Source of the DNA: Luxibacter massiliensis
GTDB taxonomy: Bacteria > Bacillota > Clostridia > Lachnospirales > Lachnospiraceae
NCBI RefSeq assembly: GCF_900604355.1
Contig: NZ_UWOE01000001.1
Span: 2,666,001-2,730,000 of the forward strand
DNA: 64,000 nucleotides
Direction: 5' to 3'
Within the stretch, counting starts at the first letter, position 1. Each line of letters opens with the position of its first letter. Below, piece after piece: positions 1-8,195 of the stretch. A program made the translations under genes and the position numbers. The notes under the pieces are model-generated. The model was not told the DNA's origin and searched no databases. It saw nothing but the letters and a program-made list of their open reading frames with translations.

Positions 1-235
1 TAAATGCCGCTTCTCTGACACAGTTGGATTTGCAATGGGGTATTGCAACGCCATTTCCCACTCCCGTGGAAAATTCAGCCTCCCTTTCGTAAAGTCCATC
101 TATATATTGTTTCAGGCTGTTTACTTTACCTGCGTCATACATCATTTTACCGAGGCCCGTCAAAACATCATCTTTTGTCTCAGCCTCAAAGCCAAAAGAT
201 ACCAACTTCTCATCAACCATTTCTGCAATATTCAT
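1..235 (-). CDS. PTS EIIA component, fructose/mannitol type (partial)
   Basis: The first 78 residues of a phosphotransferase EIIA protein; the gene runs off the left edge. The ATG is preceded by AAAGGAA about ten bases upstream. The sequence NGVAIPHCKS carries the phospho-accepting histidine in the setting typical of the EIIA-2 (fructose/mannitol) fold. The protein would receive phosphate from HPr and pass it to a sugar-specific EIIB. The PRD/EII-containing regulator just upstream on the same strand, 47 bases away, probably controls this PTS operon. The transported sugar cannot be told from this fragment. Confidence 0.85.
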   Translation of the reverse strand, partial: MNIAEMVDEKLVSFGFEAETKDDVLTGLGKMMYDAGKVNSLKQYIDGLYEREAEFSTGVGNGVAIPHCKSNCVREAAF

Positions 236-282
236 AAAGTCTAATTATTCCTTTCTCTGCTGATCCCCGCCTGCTGGATATT

Positions 283-2229
283 TCACTGCATATTTTTTAA
301 GATTTCAATATCATTAAATTTCCTGGCCTTAAGAACCTGCCCTAAATCTTTTATATTTTTAGTCAAATCAAGTATCTCCCCAAAAATCCCCTGAAAGTCA
401 TTTTTAGTCCTGGCATTTAACGCCAGCATAAATACCAGCTGTACTTTTTCGTTTCCCCAGGCTATTGGTTTTTGAAGAGTCAGCATTCCAATTCCTGGTT
501 TCAAAATATGCCCCTCGAAGGCATGTGGGATTGCCACCAGGTTTCCTATGGATGTGTCTGATAATCCCTCCCTCTCAAAGACTGACCTCACATACCCCCC
601 GTCCACGTACCCCTCTCTCAGCATCCTGCTGCCCAGCAGCTCAATTACTTCTTCCCTTGACTTTAAGTCACAGTCTAAAATGGAAATATCCTCATGTAAA
701 ACTCCTCTTAAATATGAATAGCTGCATTTTCCTTCACCATGCTGATTCTCCTTTTTCCCAATATACTTTCTTATATGTGACACATCTGTATCATTGAGGA
801 CAGAGGAAACCTGGATCACATCTATCCCTTTTAAGTACAGCGGCACAGTCGAAATCACAAAATCCTGCCCATTGCCCTCCAAATTCTCCGCCTGATTTCC
901 CGAAATAATCTGCCTGATTTCCAGGTCTGGGAAAAGCCGTCCCAATTTCATGGAGATAAACTGTGAAGTGCCTATTCCTGTGGTACATACAACAGTAACC
1001 GACAAGTTCTTCTTTTTCTTCTGGGCCATTCTCTCAATAGAAGCGCCGATATGAAACGTTATATATCCTATCTCATCCTCTGTTGCTTCAATTTTGTAGC
1101 GGGTACTAAATTTCGAAATTAAGTAGGAGGCTATCTCATACTCATAGAACATCTCCTTTTTTACAGATTCCAATATTGGATTTGCCAAATACATTTTACT
1201 TTGGATCCTGTGGACCATACACTCCAGATGGTCAAACATAGCACATGCCAGCTCCTCATCTTCTCCTAAATCAAGATGGTACTTTCCATCAATTTCATGT
1301 AGGACTTCTTCCATGTAATCAAACATTTCCGGTGCCCTGACCCGCAGCTTATCCTTATCCTTTTCTTTTATAATAGGAACCTGAAAGCGCATCCCTTTAA
1401 GGCAGGAGAGCAGATATGTGACTTCTTCTTCTGGAATCTTTATCCCCATATGCACTGTAATCTCTTCCTTTAAGTACTGGCTGATAAACCATTCCTGCCT
1501 CCCCACATCAAAGGAACCGGGATTATCTGTCTCTACCAGGGAGTCCATCTTGACACGCTGAATCATAACTGCAAGCTGTACAAGAAATTCATCAAAAGAA
1601 ATATCCGTGAGCACAAAATGAAATCTTTTCTCTGTCTCCAGAACGACTTCCTTTAACAGTATCAGGTCCACATCTTCAAAAAGTATTTGTACTTTCTCTA
1701 CAGCAGACTTTCCAGGTTCTCCTGCCGCTCTTTTCAATGCATCAATAAGGGCCAGCCTTATTTGTTTTTCAGAACCCCAGGCCTTGACCCCGAGCTTAAC
1801 CTTTTTAGTAAAATGAATCCCAAATTTTTCCCAAAATGGTTCCAATTCATTGATATCATTTACAATGGTCCCCTTACTTACATAAAATCTCCCAGACATT
1901 GCCTCCATGGAGGTAAAGTCCTTGTTGTTCAGAAGGGCAGCAGCTATATAGTACTTTCTTACATCTGCTGATATATAAGAATCCTGTACTTCATACAAAG
2001 CCATTCTCAAATATTGTTCACCATCTGCGTCAAGGTCCAGCCAAAGTCCCACGCCCTGCTTTGTACGTATAGAACAGGAATGCTTTTCCAATATCTCATT
2101 AATTTTCTTAATGTCTGTTTTAATTGTCCTTGGACTTACCTTTAATTCTGCAGCAATCTGAGATGTAGTAAATTTCTTTTCATTTTTTAAAAGCATATTC
2201 AATATTTTCTTTTCTCTTGGTAAAAACAT
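283..2229 (-). CDS. PRD-domain transcriptional activator with EIIB and EIIA modules (BglG/MtlR/LicR family)
   Basis: A 648-residue multidomain PTS regulator. In order: an N-terminal helix-turn-helix (FTTSQIAAELKVSPRTIKTD), a second HTH-like stretch (MSGRFYVSKGTIVND), two PTS regulation domains, an EIIB-like domain with a P-loop cysteine (VVCTTGIGTSQF) and a C-terminal EIIA-like domain with an active-site histidine (VAIPHAFEG). Such proteins activate PTS operons when phosphorylation by HPr and the cognate EII signals that the sugar is present. I set the start at MFLPREKK because GGGAGG sits seven bases before this ATG; an upstream in-frame ATG would place that Shine-Dalgarno inside the gene. 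The EIIA gene downstream is the likely target operon. Divergent from the alcohol dehydrogenase gene. Confidence 0.85.
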   Translation of the reverse strand: MFLPREKKILNMLLKNEKKFTTSQIAAELKVSPRTIKTDIKKINEILEKHSCSIRTKQGVGLWLDLDADGEQYLRMALYEVQDSYISADVRKYYIAAALLNNKDFTSMEAMSGRFYVSKGTIVNDINELEPFWEKFGIHFTKKVKLGVKAWGSEKQIRLALIDALKRAAGEPGKSAVEKVQILFEDVDLILLKEVVLETEKRFHFVLTDISFDEFLVQLAVMIQRVKMDSLVETDNPGSFDVGRQEWFISQYLKEEITVHMGIKIPEEEVTYLLSCLKGMRFQVPIIKEKDKDKLRVRAPEMFDYMEEVLHEIDGKYHLDLGEDEELACAMFDHLECMVHRIQSKMYLANPILESVKKEMFYEYEIASYLISKFSTRYKIEATEDEIGYITFHIGASIERMAQKKKKNLSVTVVCTTGIGTSQFISMKLGRLFPDLEIRQIISGNQAENLEGNGQDFVISTVPLYLKGIDVIQVSSVLNDTDVSHIRKYIGKKENQHGEGKCSYSYLRGVLHEDISILDCDLKSREEVIELLGSRMLREGYVDGGYVRSVFEREGLSDTSIGNLVAIPHAFEGHILKPGIGMLTLQKPIAWGNEKVQLVFMLALNARTKNDFQGIFGEILDLTKNIKDLGQVLKARKFNDIEILKNMQ

Positions 2230-2475
2230 CTGGCCACCTCCCTCATGCTGCTTGAACATATTATATCTGCCCGCTATATATTTTTTCAAAACATATAATT
2301 GCACTTTAAATCAAAGACTTAGTGCAATTTATGTCAAATTCCCCGTATTTTTTTGCATTTTATATGTATTTATTATCTATTTTATCTAATTTAATAACTT
2401 TTTTTCTATATAGTCATTTATATTTTTGTGCATACTGCCCTGCTTTGATTTGCATTTCATTTTCACCATATTTTG

Positions 2476-2494
2476 TTTCACCTATTTGGTGAAA
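2476..2494. promoter_or_regulatory. Palindromic operator candidate in the 363-bp divergent intergenic region
   Basis: TTTCACCTATTTGGTGAAA is a perfect 7-bp inverted repeat; a further TTTCACC half-site lies at 2461-2467. It sits between the PRD regulator and the alcohol dehydrogenase, about 30 bases upstream of a TATAAT at 2527-2532 that probably belongs to the dehydrogenase promoter (its -35, TATTCA at 2504, is poor, as in activator-dependent promoters). A small GCCAG/CTGGC hairpin follows near 2549-2564. The rest of 2230-2592 is AT-rich without a gene. The binding protein is unknown. Confidence 0.4.
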
Positions 2495-2592
2495 TTTTTC
2501 AATTATTCATTTATATAAAAAGTTTTTATAATGAAACTATAGAAAAAGCCAGCGTTTTCTGGCTATGAATATTATTATAAGGAGGATTTTAT

Positions 2593-3774
2593 ATGATTAA
2601 TTTTGAATTTTACAATCCCACTAAAGTAATTTTTGGCAGAGGTACTGAAGCGGAGGCAGGCCGTGAAATCAAGGCACTGGGAGGGCATAAAGTACTAGTG
2701 CATTTTGGTGGAACCTTTCTCCAGGAAAACGGTACCCTGGATAAGATACATCAGGGCCTTCAGGATGCAGGCCTAAAATACATAGATTTAGGCGGCGTAG
2801 TGCCCAATCCCCGCTTAAGCCTTGTCAAAGAAGGTATCCGGTTATGTAAAGAGGAGGGGGTTGATTTCCTTCTCCCAATCGGAGGAGGAAGTGCCATTGA
2901 CTCTGCCAAAGGAATCGGATATGGCCTGGCCAATGATTTTCCTCTTGAAGATTTGCTTCTAGGAAAAACAGCAACTGATAAAATTGCCCCCATAGGCTGC
3001 ATTTCTACTATTGCCGCTACTGGATCAGAGACGAGTAATTCCATGGTTATTACAATTGAGGAAGGTATGCTCAAACGCTCATACAACCATGACTGCGCCC
3101 GTCCTAAATTTGCGGTCATGAACCCTGAGCTCACCTTCACACTCCCGGTATACCAGACTGCCAGCGGTGCGTCTGACATTATGATGCACACGATGGAGCG
3201 TTACTTTACAAATACCTCTGACGTAGATCTGATTGACCGTATGGCCGAGGGACTACTTGTCTCTGTACGGGAAGCCGCCATAACTGCCGTACATGAGCCA
3301 GACAACTATGAAGCGCGCGCGGCCCTGATGTGGGCGGGGAGCCTATCCCACAACGGACTTACCGGTACAGGTCGGGTAGCAGATTTCGCCTCCCATAAAA
3401 TTGAACACGAACTCGGGGGAATGTTTGATGTAGCTCACGGTGCAGGCTTATGTGCTATATGGGGAAGCTGGGCTAGGTATGTGTTAAAAACAAACCCTTA
3501 CCGGTTTGCCCAATTTGCCGTGCGTGTGTTTCATGTGGAGGAAAATTTCTATGATGTGGAAAGCACTGCACTCAAGGGCATTGAAGCGTGGGAAGAATGG
3601 TGCCGTAAAATAGGCATGCCTACAAATATGAAAGAACTTGGCATTGAACCCTCAGATGCACAGATCCACGAGATGGCCGAAAAGTGTGTGGCCGCCGGTG
3701 GAGGGCATGTAGGATTTTTCCAAACTTTATATAAAGATGATGTTATTAAAATATACGAGATGGCAAAAAAATAA
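2593..3774 (+). CDS. Iron-containing alcohol dehydrogenase (butanol-dehydrogenase-like)
   Basis: A 393-residue group III alcohol dehydrogenase that would reduce aldehydes to alcohols with NAD(P)H in the cytoplasm. The nucleotide-binding PIGGGSAIDSAKG lies near residue 97 and metal-binding histidines occur in MMHTMERYF and VAHGAGLCAIWGSWARY. The full length matches the YqhD/BdhA subgroup (about 385-395 residues). AAGGAGG lies nine bases before the ATG. The gene is transcribed alone, away from the PRD regulator. The physiological substrate is not evident; lactaldehyde or butyraldehyde reduction are possibilities in a fermenter. Confidence 0.88.
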   Translation: MINFEFYNPTKVIFGRGTEAEAGREIKALGGHKVLVHFGGTFLQENGTLDKIHQGLQDAGLKYIDLGGVVPNPRLSLVKEGIRLCKEEGVDFLLPIGGGSAIDSAKGIGYGLANDFPLEDLLLGKTATDKIAPIGCISTIAATGSETSNSMVITIEEGMLKRSYNHDCARPKFAVMNPELTFTLPVYQTASGASDIMMHTMERYFTNTSDVDLIDRMAEGLLVSVREAAITAVHEPDNYEARAALMWAGSLSHNGLTGTGRVADFASHKIEHELGGMFDVAHGAGLCAIWGSWARYVLKTNPYRFAQFAVRVFHVEENFYDVESTALKGIEAWEEWCRKIGMPTNMKELGIEPSDAQIHEMAEKCVAAGGGHVGFFQTLYKDDVIKIYEMAKK

Positions 3775-3800
3775 AATTTTACTTTTTCATAGAATTGGCT

Positions 3801-3830
3801 GGTATATTCTATCTTTTTTTCCAAATACTA
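3801..3830 (+). promoter_or_regulatory. Possible forespore (sigma-F/G type) promoter for spoVAC
   Basis: GGTATA, a 17-base spacer and AATACTA resemble the forespore promoter pattern (TGAATA, 17-18 bases, CATACTA). It lies 34 bases before the spoVAC start. Position and gene function fit; the -10 departs from consensus at one important base. Confidence 0.4.
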
Positions 3831-3864
3831 AATCACATGATAATGAAAAAAAGGAGAGTTTTCT

Positions 3865-4323
3865 ATGGACAAAGTTGAAAAAATGAAACAACAGAAACAG
3901 TATGAGGATTATGTAAAACAGAAAACTCCTGTCCACAATGTGTATGTAAATATGGCAAAGGCATTTGTCACTGGAGGAATTATTTGTACTCTGGGGCAGT
4001 TCATCTACAATTACTGTGAACTTCAATCCCTGTCTAAAGACGAATGCAGTGGATGGACCTCCATGCTGCTTGTACTTATCAGCGTAATCCTTACAGGAAT
4101 CAATGTATACCCTAAAATCGCCAAATGGGGCGGCGCAGGGGCCCTAGTCCCTATCACAGGTTTTGCTAATTCAGTGGCGGCCCCGGCCATTGAATATAAA
4201 AAAGAAGGGCAGGTATTTGGAATCGGATGTAAGATTTTCACTATTGCCGGCCCTGTCATACTCTATGGGATTTTTACTAGCTGGGTACTGGGGTTACTGT
4301 ACTGGATTTCTAAATTCATTTAA
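3865..4323 (+). CDS. spoVAC: Stage V sporulation protein AC
   Basis: A 152-residue membrane protein of the SpoVA channel that loads dipicolinic acid into the forespore and releases it at germination. The charged N-terminus is followed by several hydrophobic segments and the family signature ALVPITGFANSVAAPAIEYKKEGQVFGIG (quoted in two parts: ALVPITGFANSVAAPAIEY, then KKEGQVFGIG), which sets SpoVAC apart from SpoVAE-type paralogues. GGAGAG precedes the ATG. Odd: SpoVAC is normally encoded with SpoVAD and SpoVAE, but neither follows; a hairpin and a convergent gene come next. It may be an extra copy or a dispersed member of the spoVA set, since spoVAA-spoVAB lie 6 kb away. Confidence 0.88.
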   Translation: MDKVEKMKQQKQYEDYVKQKTPVHNVYVNMAKAFVTGGIICTLGQFIYNYCELQSLSKDECSGWTSMLLVLISVILTGINVYPKIAKWGGAGALVPITGFANSVAAPAIEYKKEGQVFGIGCKIFTIAGPVILYGIFTSWVLGLLYWISKFI

Positions 4324-4335
4324 ATATAGGACATG

Positions 4336-4372
4336 AAAAATGGCACTTCACAAATTAAAGCGAAGTGCCATT
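4336..4372 (-). terminator. Intrinsic terminator of the nucleoside ABC operon
   Basis: An 11-bp perfect stem (AATGGCACTTC / GAAGTGCCATT) is followed on the minus strand by TTTTTC. It lies about 60 bases past the stop of the last permease gene and could also slow plus-strand transcription from spoVAC, although no T-run follows on that strand. Confidence 0.75.
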
Positions 4373-4430
4373 ACTTATGCCTGCGCACAGGCAGGCATAT
4401 ATCATTTATTAGTGAGAAAAAGCTGCTGTT

Positions 4431-5423
4431 TTAACGCTCCTCCCGGAAGTAATTGAGCCCGCAGCTCTTAGGCTGTGCATGTTCCTTACTCTGTCTCATG
4501 CTAGTCACCACAAGTACAATGATCGTCGCAACATAAGGAACCATGTCATAGATCTGTGCAGGCAGGCCGGGAATATTTATGTACATACGCATAATAGTCA
4601 GGCCTCCAAAAATAAGGGCAACCAACATCCCTCTTGCAGGGCTCCAGGTCGCAAAAATAACCAGGGCAACCGCCAGCCAGCCATAGCCGCTGACACATCC
4701 ATGTACCCACACGCCCGATGTTGTCACCATACTCATATACATACCGCCGATCCCGCAGATCCCTCCGCCTATCACAGTTGCTGCATATTTATATTTTGTA
4801 ATATTGATTCCCGCCGCGTCTGCTGTGGCAGGATCTTCCCCTACAGCCCTTAGGTTCAGGCCTACCCTGGATTTATTAAAAAACCAGGCCATCAGTACAG
4901 CAAGCACAATCGCAAAATAGACAAGCCAATTATATTGGAAAAGCAATTTCCCGAGTATGGGGATATCCGAGAGCACTGGAATGTGGAGCCTGGAAAAGGC
5001 CTCTTTAGTTGCACTGCCTACTGCCACATATCCCCCAGCTTTCTGTCCAATATATTCTCCAAAAAAATTCCCGAAACCAGTACCGAATATTGTCAATGTC
5101 AGGCCTGTCACATTTTGGTTTGCCCTAAGAGATATGGTCAGGAAGCTATAAATCAATGCACCGAAGGCACCTGCTGCAAAGGATACTGCCAGGGCAATCA
5201 GGGCAGACACAATTCCACTTGCCGCCCCCCCGGCCTTAGCTACACCCTGCTCATAATAATATGAACCTGCCAATCCGGTAATGGCCCCCATAAACATCAT
5301 CCCCTCAACGCCCAGGTTCAGATTGCCAGACTTCTCTGTCAGTATCTCCCCCAGGGCGCCCAGAAGAAGCGGCGTGCCGGCCAGCACGGCAGCAATAAAC
5401 AAACTGTTTAATGTACTAATCAT
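4431..5423 (-). CDS. BMP-type nucleoside ABC transporter, permease subunit 2 (NupQ/YufQ-like)
   Basis: A 330-residue inner-membrane permease of the branched-chain/ribose superfamily, subgroup that pairs with BMP lipoproteins. The N-terminal motif LLGALGEILTEKSGNLNLGVEGMM (here split: LLGALGEILTEK, SGNLNLGVEGMM) is characteristic of the second permease in YufNOPQ/BmpA-NupOPQ systems; AVGEDPATADAAGIN is the cytoplasmic loop that contacts the ATPase. About eight to ten hydrophobic segments. Its start overlaps the preceding permease gene by eight bases, so translation is probably coupled. The terminator at 4336-4372 closes the operon. Predicted substrate class: nucleosides or related compounds, by family only. 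Confidence 0.87.
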   Translation of the reverse strand: MISTLNSLFIAAVLAGTPLLLGALGEILTEKSGNLNLGVEGMMFMGAITGLAGSYYYEQGVAKAGGAASGIVSALIALAVSFAAGAFGALIYSFLTISLRANQNVTGLTLTIFGTGFGNFFGEYIGQKAGGYVAVGSATKEAFSRLHIPVLSDIPILGKLLFQYNWLVYFAIVLAVLMAWFFNKSRVGLNLRAVGEDPATADAAGINITKYKYAATVIGGGICGIGGMYMSMVTTSGVWVHGCVSGYGWLAVALVIFATWSPARGMLVALIFGGLTIMRMYINIPGLPAQIYDMVPYVATIIVLVVTSMRQSKEHAQPKSCGLNYFREER

Positions 5424-6516
5424 GTCTTTCCTCCTTCCCCCGGAATATCAGACGGTACGTAATAAAGAACTCACACCCGAGCATAAAGAATAAAATGATT
5501 CCAATCAGAAGGTCAGAGGCAGACGCAGGTATTTTAAAATTTGTCTGGATAGTGTTGGAGCCTCTCTCCAGCATCGCAATAAATACAGAGACAGCCAGCA
5601 TCCCAAAGGGATTCATCTTTGCCAGCCAGGCCACTGTGATGGCTGTAAATCCCACGCCTCCTGCCGTCCCTTCCGTAATAGTATAATCTGCCCCTGCAAA
5701 CTGCAGCATCCCCACAAGTCCACAGAGTGCGCCTGATAAAAACATAGTCCTAATGAACACTTTACTGACATTAATCCCCGCATACCGCGCTGTATTATTA
5801 CTCTCTCCCACAACAGCAATTTCATATCCCTGTTTTGTCTTATTAAAATATATGTAGGAAATAACAACTAATACTAAAGCCAAAATCCATCCCCAGTGTA
5901 CGCCAAGTACTTTTGTCAGCCGCGCCCCAGGCACAAGCATGGCAATCTTCGGGAAGCTGCTTCCAGGAGCCTTCCAGGGCCCGTTCATGAGATATTTAAT
6001 AAAAGCCAGGGCAATATAATTCAGCATCAAGGTAAACAAAGTCTCATTTGTCCCCCATTTTGCCTTACAGACTGCCGGGAGAAGCCCGTACAACCCGCCT
6101 GCCGCCATCCCGGCCAGGAGCATAAGAACTACCAGAGGAAGCTTAGGCAGAATATGGGCGGTAAAAAGTCCAAAAAAACCTGCCGCCACTGCACCCACTA
6201 ATATCTGTCCCTCTGCCCCGATATTCCAGAACTTCATTTTAAAAGCAAAAGAAATGCCAATAGCTGTAATCAAAAGGGGGATTGCCAGCTTGACTGTCTC
6301 ATGTATGACTGTCCGGGATCCCCATGAACCAACCACCATAGCCTTATAGACGGACAAGGGGTTGTGTCCCAGAAATAAAATTAAAAGTCCCCCGGTTATC
6401 AGGGAGAGAAGGAATGCAATTCCCCGTATTCCCCAGGATTTCTGTCTTGAAATCACATCCCTCTTTACCATACGTATCAGAGGCTCCTTTGCCTGTGCAT
6501 TTTGATTTCTGCTCAT
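5416..6516 (-). CDS. BMP-type nucleoside ABC transporter, permease subunit 1 (NupP/YufP-like)
   Basis: A 366-residue permease with a basic N-terminus and about nine hydrophobic segments. AFKMKFWNIGAEGQILVGAV and VGESNNTARYAGINVSKV are typical of the first permease of BMP-linked importers. It forms the heteromeric channel with the downstream permease and is powered by the ATPase encoded upstream, overlapping that gene by four bases (ATGA). Part of the minus-strand operon BMP lipoprotein, ATPase, permease, permease. Confidence 0.87.
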   Translation of the reverse strand: MSRNQNAQAKEPLIRMVKRDVISRQKSWGIRGIAFLLSLITGGLLILFLGHNPLSVYKAMVVGSWGSRTVIHETVKLAIPLLITAIGISFAFKMKFWNIGAEGQILVGAVAAGFFGLFTAHILPKLPLVVLMLLAGMAAGGLYGLLPAVCKAKWGTNETLFTLMLNYIALAFIKYLMNGPWKAPGSSFPKIAMLVPGARLTKVLGVHWGWILALVLVVISYIYFNKTKQGYEIAVVGESNNTARYAGINVSKVFIRTMFLSGALCGLVGMLQFAGADYTITEGTAGGVGFTAITVAWLAKMNPFGMLAVSVFIAMLERGSNTIQTNFKIPASASDLLIGIILFFMLGCEFFITYRLIFRGKEERHD

Positions 6517-8069
6517 GCACCCACCTCCTCACTCTTGCCGTCTACATGTATCATCATTAGTCCAATATCTTCCTTTGTTACTTTTTGGGGATCCACAATA
6601 CCACTTACTTTGCCACCGCACAGAACCATAATCCTGTCGGATAACTCCATCAGCACATCCAGATCCTCTCCTATAAAAATTACCGCCACACCCTTTTGCT
6701 TCTGCTCGTTCAGCAAGTCATATATTCTGTAAGAAGAGTTAATGTCCAGTCCGCGTACCGGGTAAGCCACAATCAAGACAGAAGGACTGCAGGCAATCTC
6801 CCTTCCCAACAGCACCTTCTGCACATTCCCTCCTGAAAGCCTTCCCACTGGGGTTTCCACACCCGGGGTTACAATTTCCAGATCTTCAATGAGCTGGCTG
6901 GCCAGTGCTTTTGGAGTCTTTCTGTCCACAAACAGCCCTTTATTATTTTTGTAGCTGCGCAGCATAACATTATCCGTCATATCCATCCCTGCAACAAGAC
7001 CCATTCCCAGCCTGTCCTCCGGGACAAATGCCATAGAAATCCCCTTTTTCACAATCTCATCCGGCTTCAGCCCCAAAATCCTTTCCTTGATGGGTTCCCC
7101 GTCCAATTCTCCAGCATACAGTACAGAGCCTCCCACTGTCGGATATAATCCCGCTATCACCTCGCACAACTCCTTCTGGCCGCTGCCGGCTATCCCTGCC
7201 ACACCCAGTATTTCCCCGCCATAAGCAGAAAAAGAAACATTGTCAAGAGCTTTCACGCCATCCCCGCTTAAACAGGTAACGTCAATAACCTGGAGCTTTT
7301 CCTGGCCTCTTTCTATCTCAGGCCTGTCAATTTCCAGGCTGACTGGCCGCCCGACCATCATTTCAGTCAGCTGGGCCTGGCTGGTCTTGTCAGTATCTAC
7401 GGCACCTATGTACTCACCCTTGCGCAAAATAGCCACCCGGTCAGATATAGAAAGCACCTCATGAAGTTTATGTGTAATAATAATAATTGATTTACCATCC
7501 TCCTTCATGTTCCTCAGCACAGCAAACAGTTTCTCTGTCTCCTGGGGAGTCAGCACTGCAGTAGGTTCATCCAGTATCAATATGTCTGCGCCTCTATAGA
7601 GTACCTTTAAAATTTCTACAGTTTGTTTCTCTGAGACAGCCATATTGTATATTTTCTTTGTAGGGTCTATCTCAAAACCATACCGGTCAGCAAGCTCCCC
7701 CACCTTACTGTTAATTTCCCTGCGGTTCACCGTAACCCTGCCATTTAGTCCCAGCACAATATTCTCCGCCGCTGTCAGGACTTCCACCAGCTTAAAATGT
7801 TGATGGATCATACCGATGCCCAGGTCAAATGAATCCCTGGGAGAACGGATTGTGACTGGCCTGCCATGCACATGTATCTCACCATGATCAGGGAAGTAGA
7901 TGCCCGAAAGCATATTCATCAATGTTGTCTTGCCGCTCCCATTCTCCCCAAGGAGTGCCAAAATCTCCCCGTTTTTCAATTCCAGGTCTACATCTCTGTT
8001 GGCCACTACCTTGCCAAATGTCTTGGTGACATGTTGCATTTTTACAGCATAATTTGTCTCTTTGCCCAC
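6513..8069 (-). CDS. BMP-type nucleoside ABC transporter, duplicated ATPase subunit (NupO/YufO-like)
   Basis: A 518-residue protein with two ABC cassettes. The first has a full Walker A (GENGSGKTTLMN), a Walker B (DILILDEPTAVLT) and switch histidine (IIITHK); the second has a degenerate Walker A (GIAGSGQKELCE) and the signature LSGGNVQKVLLG, as is usual for the RbsA/MglA-like class. I chose the GTG at 8069 because AAGGAG lies nine bases upstream. A longer reading frame reaches a TTG at 8171 behind a GAGGAA, but it would cross a strong hairpin with a T-run (8139-8167), so the shorter form is more likely and matches the usual family length of about 510. Confidence 0.85.
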   Translation of the reverse strand: MGKETNYAVKMQHVTKTFGKVVANRDVDLELKNGEILALLGENGSGKTTLMNMLSGIYFPDHGEIHVHGRPVTIRSPRDSFDLGIGMIHQHFKLVEVLTAAENIVLGLNGRVTVNRREINSKVGELADRYGFEIDPTKKIYNMAVSEKQTVEILKVLYRGADILILDEPTAVLTPQETEKLFAVLRNMKEDGKSIIIITHKLHEVLSISDRVAILRKGEYIGAVDTDKTSQAQLTEMMVGRPVSLEIDRPEIERGQEKLQVIDVTCLSGDGVKALDNVSFSAYGGEILGVAGIAGSGQKELCEVIAGLYPTVGGSVLYAGELDGEPIKERILGLKPDEIVKKGISMAFVPEDRLGMGLVAGMDMTDNVMLRSYKNNKGLFVDRKTPKALASQLIEDLEIVTPGVETPVGRLSGGNVQKVLLGREIACSPSVLIVAYPVRGLDINSSYRIYDLLNEQKQKGVAVIFIGEDLDVLMELSDRIMVLCGGKVSGIVDPQKVTKEDIGLMMIHVDGKSEEVGA

Positions 8070-8138
8070 ATCCTCACTCTCCTTCTTCTCTGCGTGTTTT
8101 ATATTAACCCCCTCAATAGACAAGGGTACTGTGCTTCC

Positions 8139-8167
8139 AAAAACAGAGCCGTTATGTAACGGCTCTG
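8139..8167 (-). terminator. Internal terminator between the binding-protein gene and the ATPase gene
   Basis: An 11-bp perfect stem (CAGAGCCGTTA / TAACGGCTCTG) with a two-base loop is followed on the minus strand by TTTTT. It lies 29 bases past the lipoprotein stop. Partial termination here would give more binding protein than membrane components, a common arrangement in ABC importer operons. Confidence 0.75.
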
Positions 8168-8195
8168 CCAATGAACTTATTCCTCATTAAATCAG

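Noticed and set aside
4378..4399. Second terminator (ATGCCTGC / GCAGGCAT-like hairpin) after spoVAC
   Set aside because: No T-run follows on either strand; only the 4339-4372 stem has one.
8070..8171. N-terminal extension of the nucleoside ATPase from a TTG start
   Set aside because: It would be translated through a strong hairpin with a T-run, and the GTG at 8069 has a better ribosome site and gives the normal family length.
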